64,000 nt of DNA from Pyrocephalus nanus (GCA_038380795.1 CM076271.1:21467001-21531000); one strand, 5' to 3'; shown: positions 12,972-23,718, counted from the stretch's first letter. Numbers and translations: made by a program. The notes: a model not told the origin generated them from the sequence alone.

Positions 12972-13241
12972 ATTTTACAAAGTTGAGCTTCAGGAGAACT
13001 GAGGCACTTTTCATTATTCCGTGCTCTTCCAGTGCTGCACTTGCCAGGATCTTTTGGGCATGAGGAACCTTCCAGACTGCTCCAAACTTTCATGGCCCAC
13101 TCGTTCTTCTTGCCACAGCTGGACCGGGTCAATGTCCCTGCAGAAAGAGAAAATTCAATGATTCTCTCTGAAACCAGAACCTCCCCTGCTTTGCTTCCTA
13201 TTCCATGTTTTGCTCCCTACACAACTGAGGCCCTTCAGCTT
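12972..13241 (-). repeat. Inverted copy of the segment at 37718-37981
   Basis: The reverse complement of this segment closely matches 37718-37981. Shared blocks include CTCAGTTGTGTAGGGAACAA, GGTCCAGCTGTGG, AGGATC.TGGCAAGTGCAGC and GAAAAGTGCCTCAGTTCTC. Both copies keep a similar open frame (TRSSCGKK..WA.KVW.SLE), which reflects the shared ancestry and is not proof of coding. The two copies point toward each other across 24.5 kb. Confidence 0.85.
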
Positions 13242-14115
13242 TGTGCACCCCCAGATATCCTTTCTCCTCTCTTTTCTCCACCCCTTTCCTCCTCTCCTCT
13301 TCTTGACCCCTGTTTTCCCTCTGCCTTGAACTCCCCATCTTGTACCCACCCTCCCTCTCTTTATTTCTGCCTTTGGGGGTGAGTAAAAAGGGGTGGGGGA
13401 GTCCAGGGGTGAGGAGGTCATCAGGGGCATCCCGATGCCCAGCAGGTGAGTGGGGGATGAGAGGGGTCATAGGGAGTCCTCCCCGAAAAGGGAGGCTAAG
13501 CCCAAAAATGCCTGAAAATTTAAAAGTTACCATCTCTCTTTTTTTCTATCTATTGAAATGCTAACTGACATATACATTGACTTCAAAAGAGAGCTCCGTC
13601 TCTACTTTATTCTATCCAGGATCTTGTAGTGTAAGAAATGCAGGATACAGAAGGAGGGGGGGCTTTGAAAGCAGGACGAATGAAGCTCCAAGGCGCGTGC
13701 CAGTGCGAGGACGGCAGGCAGAGCTCTGGGTCGTGGCTTTGCCGGCCGCTCTCCCTTTCCCCAGGGGGCTCTCGAGGATCGCTGCTGCCGCCTGCGGGCG
13801 GCGCGCGGTACTGCAGGGAAAGCCGCGCGGCGAGCCGGATGCAGCCCCGTGGAACTGCGCTGCTGCAGCGAGTCTGGCCAGGCGCCCGTTCCCTGGCGGC
13901 ATGTCCGGCTGGCGCCGGCAGCAAGGGAAAGGCCGGCGGGCCGGGGCTTTGGCCAGATTATTGTACTTTTGCCCCGCTTATCCTGCCGTGAGTCGCTTTG
14001 AGTGGGACATGCCCCCTTTGAGCTTTCCCCGGAGCCTGTGCCATTACGGTCAGCACGGGGGAACGAGGAAAAGCCAAATATGCCATAACGTTCTCTGCCC
14101 CGCAGGACGCCGTGA

Positions 14116-14445
14116 CCGGAAACTCTCGAGCCACACTAAAGATGGCGATGCCCTCACCGGAAGTCGTCACAGCCCACACTGAAGATGGCACCGCCCTACC
14201 GGAAGTCCTCCAGCCTACAAATAAGATGGCGGCGCCCTACCGGAAGTCCTCCAGCCTACAAGCAAGATGGCGCCGCCCTACCGGAAGTCCTCCAGCCTAC
14301 AAGCAAGATGGCGCCGCCCTACCGGAAGTCCTCCAGCCTACAAATAAGATGGCGCCGCCCTACCGGAAGTCCTCCAGCCTACAAATAAGATGGCGACCCT
14401 CTACCGGAAGTCCTCCAGCCTACAAGCAAGATGGCGCCGTTTTAC
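14116..14445 (+). repeat. 41-bp tandem array carrying ETS and YY1-type motifs (about 8 units)
   Basis: CCGGAA cores start at 14116, 14157, 14199, 14240, 14281, 14322, 14363 and 14404. The spacing is 41 bp except for one step of 42. From the second unit on, each unit has CCGGAAGT (ETS/GABP-type). Every unit then carries AAGATGGC or ATAAGATGGC with CG-rich context (YY1-type) about 28 bp later. The first two units are the most diverged and the central units are nearly identical. Because 41 is not a multiple of three, each ATG of the YY1 core opens a different frame, which produces several overlapping spurious reading frames. Confidence 0.95.
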
Positions 14446-14462
14446 CGGCACGCCGTCTCCCC

Positions 14463-14600
14463 CCCCGCCGGGGCTGCCGGCACGCCGTTCCCCCCCCCCC
14501 CCGCCGGGGCCGCCGGAACGCCGTCCCCACCCCCCGCCGGGGCCGCCGGCACGCCGTCCCCACCCCCCGCCGGGGCCGCCGGGGCCGGAGCTGCCGCCGC
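14463..14600 (+). repeat. 33-bp GC-rich minisatellite
   Basis: GCCGGGG starts recur at 14467, 14503, 14536 and 14569. The period is 33 bp with a 36-bp first step caused by an expanded C run. Units read GCCGGGGCCGCCGGCACGCC followed by GT and a C-rich spacer. The segment lies immediately downstream of the ETS/YY1-type array within the CpG island. The minus strand is G-rich. Confidence 0.9.
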
Positions 14601-14605
14601 AGCCG

Positions 14606-14710
14606 CCACGCCCCCCTGGCCCGCTCCACCCCGCCCCCCTGGCCCGCCCCACCCCGCCCCCCTGGCCCGCCCCGCCCCGCCCCCCTGGCCCGCCCCGCCC
14701 CAACCCCCTG
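14606..14710 (+). repeat. 23-bp C-rich minisatellite
   Basis: CTGGCCCGC cores recur at 14616, 14639, 14662 and 14685, an exact 23-bp period. The spacer between cores is CCACC/CGCC followed by CCGCCCCC. Several G runs on the minus strand make quadruplex formation plausible. Confidence 0.9.
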
Positions 14711-14989
14711 CCCAGCCCCCCTGTTCCCTCCCCGTCCCCGCCCAGCTTGGTGCTCTGATGGGGCTGGGCTGCGCCGCCGGAATCCTCTTTCCTTCTCCAG
14801 GAAGCTGCACGTGGCTCAGCCACGAGGACGACCGAGCGAGCGGCCGTTTCATTTCGGTGAGTGCGGGGGACTCCGCTTGGCTCTCTTCCATATCCCATCC
14901 CGCTCCGCTGCCGCTTCTTCGTCCCGTCCCGTCCCACTTCCGCTCCGTCCCCCCCCAGCGTCCCGGTCCGCTCCGCTCCTTCCCCTCCC

Positions 14990-15058
14990 TGTGCCGCTGC
15001 CGTGCCACCCCGTCCCGTCCCATCCCGTCCCGTCTCGTCTCGTCTCGTCCCGTCCCCA
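14990..15058 (+). repeat. Pentamer-like CCCGT/CTCGT tract
   Basis: Between about 15007 and 15058 the sequence is a run of CCCGT, CCCAT and CTCGT pentamers, including three consecutive CTCGT units ending in CCCGTCCCC. It lies in the GC-rich segment after the predicted first splice donor. The CTCGTCCC words resemble the core of the large satellite that begins at 38.5 kb, although the period differs. Confidence 0.8.
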
Positions 15059-15594
15059 CACCCCTTGGTCTTGCGGTGCCGGGGCGATGGGCCGGGGCTG
15101 CGCCGCCGGAAGCCTCCCTCCTTTCCCGGAAGCTGCACGTGGCTTAAGCCTTTTTGTCTCTGCCGCGGCCAGCGGAGACACGGCCATAGCGCCGATCCGC
15201 GCTCGGGGAGCACTGGAGGGGCTGGTGGGGAGCGGCGGCCCGGCTGCAGTGCCGCTCCCGGCCGTGTCCGCCAGGCGGCGCCTGCGAGGCAGGGGGCAGC
15301 TCATCTCGGCACTGCTTCTGGTCCGGACAGGGCTCGGGACACCTCGCAGCTCTGCTTTGGGCTTGGGGGGTTATTTCTCTTGGCTTTTAAGGCAGAGGGT
15401 TGTTTGGCACGTCACTCTTGCTGCTTGCAATTCTTTCTTTTTCTGGTAGTGAATACATTTGAGAAGCCGTGGGGTTCTAGGATTCAGTTGTTCTAAATAA
15501 GGTGATTGTCTTAGTGAGCAATTGGAGTCGTTCTCCAGTGCGGAGTGCAGAAGGATTTTTCTGTCAGCTAATTGTTTCCTAATTTCTTTTCAAG

Positions 15595-15719
15595 CTCTCC
15601 TACGAACCTTGCACCAGTGGGCTTAGCCGCACTTGCCGTGGGGGCTGAAGTGAGAAGCAGCTGGAGGTGTTTGCTCTCTGCTCGGTCCCCACCTTGCCCT
15701 CAGTTCCCTGGCCCTGCAG
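15595..15719 (+). other. Exon-like segment, copy A (coding status unclear)
   Basis: A 125-nt segment lies between acceptor TTTCTTTTCAAG and donor GTAATC. The counterpart in copy C, 29871-29995, has the same length, the same acceptor and donor GTAAGC. One frame is open in both (SPTNLAP/GP..ALAVGA..RSSWRCLLSAR) but matches no family I know. It may be a 5' UTR or noncoding RNA exon downstream of the CpG-island promoter. Confidence 0.45.
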
Positions 15720-16829
15720 GTAATCACAGCTCACCTTGGCTTTTCCAGGGCCCTTGCTGAAGGGTTTCCAAGTGTGGCCCTTAGAATTTCTGCAGGTGGA
15801 ATGGATGGCTGTTTCAGAGCACTTGTCACTGGGCCACCTGTGTTTTAACACTTGCCAGGGCAGGAGAATTGCAGCAGGAGAAGGGTAATTATTCATCTGA
15901 AGTTGTAAGCGAGTGCAGGAGAAATCCTAGGAAGACACCTGGATATGTATTTAGGTACCTGAGTAGCTTCGGCTGGTAGAAACACTCCATGGATGAGACA
16001 GAAAGGGCTGGTGCTGGAGCATGTTTAAGAAGTCAGCATAGGGAGCTTCAGTCTTCTAAAATTAGACAAAGCAGTGAAGGATGATGATGGAGTAGAACAA
16101 GTTGGTGTTTTCAGCTTTGGGACTTGACTTGCTCATGGGAACAATCTGAATAAGGGATGTTCTTGCTGAGAATTCCCCCTGGTAGATCTTCCCCATCTAG
16201 GGTTGTATCATGGACAGTGTTTCCAATAGGCTGGAGATAAAGTTGTGAATCTTAGATTTGCAATGCTTTGGAGCTTGGATGTTTTGTGAAGTAGGAGAAA
16301 TTGTGACTTTGGAAAGTGACTGAGCTAGGCTCTATACATATAGCTCAAATCTTAGGTTAAGAACACCCAAAAATGAAAAAAATAGCAAAGGGCTTAGATT
16401 TGCACAGAAAGGAAAGCAAAGCTGAAATGTGCTGCAGAGCTGTCCAGAGGCTGGGCAAGGAATTTCTGTGGCTTTGGGGTTTGAAATAGGAAGTAATGGG
16501 AGTGGCAGAGAATAATTGTCTTTTGTTATTGCTTTGGAAGCATTCACAGCTACACCGGTCTGCTCCAAGGCCTGATGATGGTGGCTGATGCAATCCTAAA
16601 TAAAAGCACATAGAATGAAGCTAAATCTGAGCAGTTTCATTTAATCCAGTCCCAGTGGGGAGAAAATGAAAGAGGAGGGAAACTTGGGGAGTTTGGTAAT
16701 TTTAATCTGAGCACTGCTGATTCTTGTGCTGGAGAGAGTTTAGTGACACATGAGGTCCTTGAGAGAATTCTTGGCTTATTGGTTCAATGAGAGGCCTCGA
16801 GCAGCTGTTAAAAAATGTTTTCTCTTCAG

Positions 16830-16897
16830 TTCAGTTTCAGAGTTCTGTGATCCCGGCCTCATCTCGTCCACCTCACTTGGACTCCCCGGAGGAAAAG
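16830..16897 (+). other. Exon-like segment, copy A (coding status unclear)
   Basis: A 68-nt segment lies between TTTTCTCTTCAG and donor GTAGAA. One frame reads QSSVIPASSRPPHLDSPEEK. The copy B counterpart is 26548-26615. The segment ends at a codon boundary, which does not fit the open frame of the next exon-like segment, so a continuous protein is not supported. Confidence 0.4.
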
Positions 16898-17299
16898 GTA
16901 GAAGAGAGTTACAGTAAGAATAAAAAATGCAGTCACCTGGGATTTCAAGGTTTTGCACATGTGCTTTTTTTCTTGCTAAGGGGAAACCACTTCTTTATCT
17001 TAGATTGATATCATGAGGAATATTTACTGACACTGGTAGGATTGAAAGCTTTCCATAGATCCCATTACCGGGCCAGAGTAGAATTGGGCATTTTGCAATT
17101 CCTTGAAAAATATGTCACAACACAGTTCAGGCTTTGTGTTTTGCTTCAGGGAATTTTTTCCTGATTCGTGCCTTGTATTTTTTTTAATTTTTTTTTTTTT
17201 TTTTAATATTCAGTACTTTTCATCTTCTTCACTTTTCTCTTGAAATTGTACATCTACTCATCTTTTCACTTGTGAGGTCTCCCACAACATTCTCACAAG

Positions 17300-17463
17300 T
17301 GTCTTGGAAATCTGTTGCAGAATTTGTGCAAACCCGGCCAGACTCTCCACTCACAGAGCGTGGTTTTCAGCCATCTGCGACTGAATTGGAATTAGCTGGG
17401 TTTTGCAGGGAGACTCTCCAGAGGTCTACGTCTTCGTTGGGACTGCTACTGACTGAGCAAAAG
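17300..17463 (+). other. Exon-like segment, copy A (coding status unclear)
   Basis: The segment ends with a good donor (GAGCAAAAG|GTATGC) and has possible acceptors at CTCACAAG (before 17300) or TCTGTTGCAG (before 17321). The open frame includes SWKSVAEFVQTRPDSPLTER and ELAGFCRETLQRSTSSLG. It has no recognised domain. Copy B at 27019-27182 is of equal length and predicts the same peptide, and copy D keeps the donor end at 21777 but with internal deletions. Joining to the preceding segment would break the frame. Confidence 0.4.
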
Positions 17464-17526
17464 GTATGCCTGTTATTCTTGACAGCAGCATGCAGCTGAG
17501 AAGAGCACAGCCGTCCGTTTGTAGCC

Positions 17527-17551
17527 ACACACACACACACACACACACACA
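17527..17551 (+). repeat. (CA)n microsatellite
   Basis: An uninterrupted CA repeat just downstream of the exon-like donor. It is also present in copy B near 27246-27270 with a slightly different length, as expected of duplicated but independently mutating microsatellites. Confidence 0.9.
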
Positions 17552-18911
17552 GACAGAAAAAAGGCAGGAAAAATTAGAAGAAACAGTCTAAAAATCAAAC
17601 GCTACTGTTCAGACAGATGTATGCATTGCAGTTGGAATTCCTCGAGCACATAAACAAAGGTTCAGGTAGGACTAAGTAGGAAATCATGTTTTGTCGTCGT
17701 TGGGTTTACTTTTGGGGTTTGTTTCTTTTTTGTTTTGAGTTTTGTGTGGTTTTGGTTGGTTGGTTTAGTTTTGGGGTTTTTTTCTTTGTTTATCTGATTG
17801 CTTTTGTTTGTCTTTTGCTGTTGTTTTTTTTGTGTGTGGTGTGGGTTTTTTTGTTTTTCATGTTCACAGTTCGAGGGGAATTAAAATCAGGAACCATGCA
17901 AACCATGACAAAGGGGTCCAGAGGAGAGCATAAGAATAATTCTCTTTGCCTGTCTCTTTTATAATTCTCTTTGCCTGCCTTTTTTCTAATTCTTAAGGCA
18001 GAGTAATGAAGTTTCTTTAGCCTATAGAACAAAGAGGAAGGTTTAGGAGGGGATGTTAAGAACTTTCAAATATTTAAAAGACTTTTTTCTGGCTGAAAAA
18101 CCAATCCGATTCTCAAGTGCCTGTAGTGCTTATGTCAAGAGGCATGAACCAAGGGGTAAAGCTTCAGGAGAGGTGCAGATTAAAGCTTCATTCTGGGAGA
18201 GTACAGCAATAGAAATGCCCAACTCTCTGCATACAACCATAATCTTTTCTCCTCCAAAGGCCCCTTTTTGGTAAGAGAGTGTGAATGTGGCTATCATCAA
18301 GACTGTTTGTGTAGACTTCCACACAACGTGGTCCACACTTTTCAGCAGTTGTTTTCCATATGTTTATATGTTCAGCTTTTCTGTGGGGGGATGTCATCAC
18401 TTCCATCATATGCTTGAGGACAGTTTTTTTCCAGAAATGATTATATGTAGCATGGTGCTGGGGAGGGGTTGGGGGGGGGGGGAAGTAATCACTAAAATCT
18501 GTGCTTTCTCTCAGTGAAACTAAGAAATTTCAGACCTTGCTTGCTGAAGATTGTGTAGAGCTTTGTTTCATACCTTTCTTGAAAAATACGTCTTTTTGCA
18601 GCTCGTAACTCTAAAACCTGGTGATACTAAACCCCGTGTTCTTGGCAGCTTTCATCCATATGTGAGGCTTTTTCTCTGTCAAATATAAGCATTCATTTTC
18701 AAGGAAAGATAGCCAATTACTGTGTCCACACATCAGGCACTGACTTAGAGTCTTCAGATATCTACATATATCTATATATCTACATATCTATATCTCTGTA
18801 TACATATACGTGTATATCTACAGTCTCTGCCCTTTTCCATCCTGAGTTCAGTTCTCTTCTGTCGCCTCTTTTCATCCTCAGCCTTGCAGTTCCACTTCCC
18901 TACTGGTTTAT

Positions 18912-21639
18912 GTTCCCTGAGGCCCTTTTAGCTTTCTGCTACCCTTTTTCCGTGGCTTTTTCCGTACAGTGACCCTTTAGAGTGGCCTGCCAGGGTTCAG
19001 ATGGGTGGCTTTTCAAGCTCTTAGTTGTACTGCTTGATAATCTATGAGTTCACCTCACAAACTAGAAAAATCTCACCTGCAGTCATTTCCTGGCTCTTGG
19101 AAAAGTAATTGGAGAGAAGGGAATGATTAGACTGAGTCAGCATTTCAGGTAGGCAACATGTTGGTGTAGAGGATTTTTGACTATAGCTCTGTTTTGGTTT
19201 TGAATATGCCTGTGGCATCTTCTAGGAGGCAGAGAAAAGATTGAATTGTGCTGGTTGTTGAAGCGAAATGGGAGTTTGAGACTGTTCAGGGGTTTGGAAG
19301 CATTCCAATTTCTGCACCGATGAAATCCCCAATGTCTTTAGGAAACCAGTCCTGGAGGATGAGCCTAAGCAGTGTTTGTTTGTTTTGTTTGTTTTTTTTT
19401 TTTTCCTTCCCCCCCCCCCTTTGGCCTTTAGCAGAAAAATCGTTTTTTTGTATCTAATCTAGTTTTATTTTTGTCTAATGACAGTATGGCTAATATTTAT
19501 TTACTGCTCTCTCTCTGCAGAAAATTTTAATCCTCTTTAATGACAGAACAAATTCAATGTTGCTCATTTGAAACTATGTTTCGTTAAAGTGGTTTGTGTC
19601 TTGTGAATCTTCAGATTAGTGTTTCACCGTTGTCTCTTTACGGAGAGTTTGTGCAAAAAATGCTCGGGTTTGAGAGAAAAATGGAACCTTTTAAGAACAG
19701 ACTTAAGAAAGTTTGTGTGCCATTTGCACTTGGAAACTTGGTGGTAGAACTTGTTCAGGTTGGCTGTGTTGCATACAACCCGTGTGGATGTTTGCTGGTC
19801 TCATGAGAGCAGTTTGTGATGAAAAGCGTGTGAGGTGCCTGTCCATGGCACTACGCAGTGGAGTTTGGTTTTTTCTTTTTCTGTCCGTTCTCAGTTTAAT
19901 CTCAGATCACTTAGTTTACTTACATAGTCCTTAAAATCATTGGGTTAGGCACTGCCAGTCGAGATAGGCTGTTTGGGTTTGTGTGAGAGCTGCTGAGAGA
20001 TGTGGAAAGGGGGCGGGAGTTGATTTGCTTGCAAGTTGCTTGTTGGTGGCAGTTGAGATTTTAGAAGGAGGTTAGTTATTATTGTTGCCACATTGGCAGG
20101 GGAGAATTATTTTGGGATTGATTGCTGCTTAGCTTTCTAAGCTTCCTCATGCCTGGAAAGTTTGATTTAATGCCCAAACCTCTCGCTGTGTGCCTGGTCC
20201 AGAGGGGACTGATGAAGAGGAGTTGCTCAGAGCTAATCTACAGTAGGCATATCAAGAGAAGTTTCGCAGCAGCAGTCACTAAAGGAAAACAAAGCAGTTA
20301 TTAGAACACATGTAGTATGTCACAAATAATTCTGTTGAAGAGATTCATATCACTTCTTGTTAAGATTTTTGCTGTATATCTGCAGTATGAAGTGTATTGC
20401 AACCTGTAGGAATTGTTTTAGCTTCTGGAAAATAGCAAATCCCATCATCACTTGCTCTTACAGGTTTTAAGAATTTCTACCTTGCGGGATAGTGCAACTA
20501 ATATTTTAAGTTCTGTGAGTGCTTTGTGAGTGGCACTCCCGCGCAATTATCAAGGGCAACTTCTCCATTTTTGTCTCCAGTCCCTACTTAGAAAATGAAT
20601 AGAGAAGTCACTATCACACTTTGCTAACACAGCTTGAAAGCCAGTGTCCTCTGAGACAAGTCAGTCCAAGTTGTCTCTGACGTCTGGGATGTCTTATCTG
20701 CTTCTTGTAGTTGTTTTTTACCTTTCATAAAAAGCTTGTAAATTTGTCATGAATGGTTTAGTCAATTTTAGGTGGTGATCATGGCAGAAAGAGATCTTAG
20801 AATCAGGTAATTTTGCAGTTTTTCTCGAAGCTGAAGGCCTGATGATTCTTTGCAGTGTAATAACAAGGGAACTTAAGCAGATGACTTTAAGAATTTAACA
20901 CCTCTAAACAACGTTTAGCGACTTTCAGCTATAGCAATTCAAACAAAGCTGCGGGGGAACTGCTGAAAAGATAGGACAAAATCTTCAAAGCTTCAGTGTT
21001 CTTTAGGGAAGATTCTCGAGACTACAGACACAACATTAGAAATCTTTAACCTTAAAAACAATAACACAAGGGAGTTAGAAACTTTTAAAACGTATTAAAA
21101 AGGCGTTTTTGACAGCTCCTTTTCCTATCAACAGTTTATAAACACACAGTTAAAGACAGGTTTTACAGGGAAAAGCATTTCAAGGAGGCCTTGTTTATTA
21201 CAATTTTTCTCAAGTGGATTTCATGTTTTCTGGAGGATATGTGTTTGCCTAGTTTGGCAAAATCAGACTCATCCCAGGCTTCGGGCTACGTGGCTTGTTT
21301 CTTGTTGTGAAAAGTAGAACCCTTTCCATTTCTTCCACCCAGTTACTAAGTAATAGTTTACATTTGAATGGCTGTGTGGCTGGAGCCAAGCAGCTCCTGC
21401 CCGGTAACCAGATAACCCTTTGTTTAATCTCTTAGGTCTTATCTCTCTCCCCACAGAGGTGGAACTTTCAGCCCCAAAAGGCTTTTTCTTCTCTTTTCCC
21501 TGTTAAAAATTGCTTTCACCGAATAAGGTATTTTGAAACTAGGCATTGTATTAAATTGTTCTACACAAGAATTTACCCAGTAATTTTTTTAAAGATTTGT
21601 CTGCACAATACAGGAGGCTTTCTGGAGGCACGCAGCCAG
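18912..21639. other. Sequence between duplication copies A and D, no gene recognised
   Basis: Mixed-composition sequence with only short frames. It includes homopolymer tracts around 19390-19421 (T run followed by C run). No domain, RNA gene or mobile element was recognised. Confidence 0.45.
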
Positions 21640-22715
21640 ACACCAGTGTAATTGGAGTCGTTCTACAGTGCGGAGATACTCCAGTCACAGAGCTCGGTTT
21701 TCAGCCATCTGCTGCTGAATTGGAATTAACCAGGTTTTGCAGGGAGACTCTCCCGAGGTCTACTGACTGAGCAAAAGGTATGCCTGTTATTCTTGACAGC
21801 AGCATGCAGCTGAGAAGAGCAGAGCAGGCCGGAAGGCAGGTTTGCAACTACAAAAAAAAAAAAAAAATCATGTTTTGTTGTCGTGGGGTTTACTTTTGGG
21901 GTTTGTTTCTTTTTTGTTTTAAGTTTTGTGTGGTTTTGGTTGGTTGGTTTAGTTTTTGGTTTTGTTTTGTTTGTTTGTTTGTTTTTTGTTTGTTTGTTTT
22001 GTTTGCTTATCTGGTTGTTTTTGTTGGGTTTTGTTGTTGCTGGTTTTTGTGTTGGCTTTTTTAATATTTTGTTTGTTTGCTTGTTTTTTCCAAAGGATCT
22101 GGTATTTGAGGCTTCCAAGCTGAAGAGGAGTGAAAAATACCATGCTGCTGTGGAAGAGAAAGCAAATGAAGCACTGCATCATATACATAGTGGTAGGATT
22201 TGTCAGCCATAAGGTATATAAAATTAAAACCAAATCCCTCTGGCCCAATTTCAATGGATTCATGTTCACAGTTTGAGGGGAATTAAAATCAGGAACCATG
22301 CAAACCATAAGAAAAGGGTTCAGAGGAGAGCATAAGAATAATTCTCTTTCCCTGCATTTTCTCTAATTCTTCAGACATAGTAATGAAGTTTCTTTAGCCT
22401 ATAGAACAAAGAGGAGGGTTTAGGAGGAGATGTTAAGAACCTTCAAATATTTAAAAGACTTTTTTCTGGCTGAAAAGGTAATCCAGTTCTCATGTACCTG
22501 TAGTGCTGATGTCAGGAGGCATGAACCAAGGGGTAAAGATTTGTGAGAGATGCAGATTAAAGCTTCATTCTGGGAGAGTACAGCAATAGAAATGCCCAAC
22601 TCTCTGCATACAACCATAATCTTTTTTCCTCCAAAGCCCCCGTTTTGGTAAGTGAGCGTGAATGTGGCTATCAAATGGACTATTTGTGTAGATTTCCACA
22701 CCACATGATCTACAC
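21640..22715 (+). repeat. Segmental duplication copy D, diverged and rearranged
   Basis: Blocks match copy A with substitutions and indels. The ACTCC..GAGCAAAAGGTATGCC block (to about 21830) matches 17340-17510, the T-rich block (from about 21869) matches 17685-17850, and 22261-22715 matches 17863-18345. D lacks the CA repeat and has about 170 bp (22091-22259) that A and B lack. The opening GTAATTGGAGTCGTTCTACAGTGCGGAG also resembles 15519-15545 of copy A, so D joins pieces that are 1.8 kb apart in A. Confidence 0.8.
22096..22192 (+). other. Exon-like segment found only in copy D
   Basis: A 97-nt segment is bounded by acceptor TTTTTTCCAAAG and donor GTAGGA. One frame reads DLVFEASKLKRSEKYHAAVE then EKANEALHHIHS, a charged, helix-prone peptide. 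No family was recognised. It lies in the 170-bp block absent from copies A and B. Confidence 0.4.
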
Positions 22716-23214
22716 TTTCCAGCAGTGTGTCATATGAAGGAGTCCCAAAGCCACAGCAACGGCGGTGGGCTATAGGAATAGGGCATAAGAGGCCAAGGAT
22801 ACTGTCAGTCTGGTAGATGCTGTTCCTCTAATAGGGAATATCTGCTTTTACTGCCAGGGCAACAGACGAAAAAAATTGTTTAGTGCAAATACAGACTGTA
22901 ACAAGTGCATAAGTCAGGTGGTTTTAATTTGTTACAGAACACTCGGACATCAGATTTAGGGATGAACATTCAGCACATGAAATGCAGTTCTGTTCTGTTT
23001 ATCAATGCAGAGCTGCACATTCCCATCTTGGTTTTTGGTAGATGATGTAACAATATGTAATCTATGAGAGTGTTTTCAAAACATTTCACTTAATTGGAAG
23101 ATTTATAAAATTGGGGTAGTTTTCAGGCTGCGTGCATGTTTGTAAATGTACGTGCATGCAACCGCAACATAAATGCACTCACGTGTGGACATTCCTGTTG
23201 AACCTAATAATGAT
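22716..23214. other. Single-copy stretch between D and E1, nothing recognised
   Basis: Short unique sequence without recognisable coding content or mobile element. Confidence 0.45.
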
Positions 23215-23493
23215 GAATGGCAGGAATAAATTCTCTGGGTCAGTTTGCAGTGGGAGTAAAGAACAGCCTCTTAACTTTTGGTCCATATGCGTGTTAATTG
23301 CTCAGACAACAAATGATGGCTCTAAGAATATTGCTCTACTCTGCAGTGAATCCAGGTATTTTCAGTCCAGCTGCTTTAGGCCAGGCTGCAGTTTTATGGC
23401 CTCTTGTCCATCAAGCCAACAGCTCCCTGTCACCTGTGCACTTTTTCTGCTCCACTTTGTGAGAAGAGGGGAAATACAGTTCATGAAGGAGAG

Positions 23494-23548
<55 letters not shown>

Positions 23549-23718
23549 AGGCACTAAAAATGTCTGAAGTTTAAATTCAACCCTTCCTAAATTCAATCTG
23601 CTGGAGTCAGGGAGGAGGGAGGAGGGTGCAAGGACCAGCGCAGGATCAGAGCCCACCGAGGCTCATCCGGGGAGGGTCTGCAGGAGCCCAGTGCCACAGC
23701 TGAGGGCACTCCCCAGGG
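23215..23718 (+). repeat. Duplicated segment E1 (pair with 28717-29221)
   Basis: It starts GAATGGCAGGAATAAATTCTC and ends at CCCCAGGG in both copies with high identity. Each contains a GATA-type tetranucleotide run. E1 has an extra GGAGGGA near 23613-23619. Confidence 0.93.
23489..23548 (+). repeat. (GATA)n microsatellite
   Basis: Perfect GATA/TAGA tetranucleotide repeats of about 15 units. The paralogous tract in segment E2, near 28995-29055, is of similar length with a terminal GACA variant. Confidence 0.95.

Larger units (their letters stand above)
13650..15330. promoter_or_regulatory. CpG island / promoter region
   Basis: A sharp switch occurs from AT-rich flanks to GC- and CpG-dense sequence. 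It contains an ETS/YY1-type tandem array (14116-14445), GC-rich minisatellites (14460-14710) and a good splice donor, ATTTCG|GTGAGT, after 14856. The YY1-type cores read AAGATGGCG on the plus strand, which favours plus-strand transcription. The segment GCGCCGCCGGAA..CTGCACGTGGCT at 14768-14816 recurs at 15097-15145, so the promoter-proximal exon region is itself doubled. Long open frames here change frame with the repeats and are not credited as genes. Confidence 0.8.
15094..18911 (+). repeat. Segmental duplication copy A
   Basis: The part 15821-18911 matches 25539-28623 (copy B) almost base for base, and 15094-16250 matches 29361-30529 (copy C). Parts around 17340-18330 match the diverged copy D at 21640-22715. 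Exon-like segments within A are listed separately. The match to B ends abruptly after CTACTGGTTTAT in both copies. The content is mostly intron-like with a CA microsatellite, T-rich tracts and a short ATATCTACA-rich tract near 18757-18822. Confidence 0.93.

Noticed and set aside
12845..13132. 95-codon minus frame conserved with a frame at 37798-38085 as a small protein gene
   Set aside because: The similarity is explained by the inverted duplicated segment. The frames diverge outside it and there is no start or splice support.
13577..14182. 201-codon plus-strand frame upstream of the ETS/YY1-type array
   Set aside because: It spans the AT-rich to CpG-island boundary, shows no domain and overlaps equally open minus-strand frames.
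14116..14445. 41-bp avian microchromosome satellite (CNM-type)
   Set aside because: Only the period length coincides. The sequence consists of ETS and YY1-type promoter motifs in a single eight-unit array inside a CpG island.
14112..15449. 445-codon plus-strand frame and 270/205-codon minus frames in the CpG island
   Set aside because: The frames run through 41-, 33- and 23-bp tandem repeats and GC-rich stop-poor DNA. The 41-bp period rotates the frame, and the peptide is low complexity without a domain.
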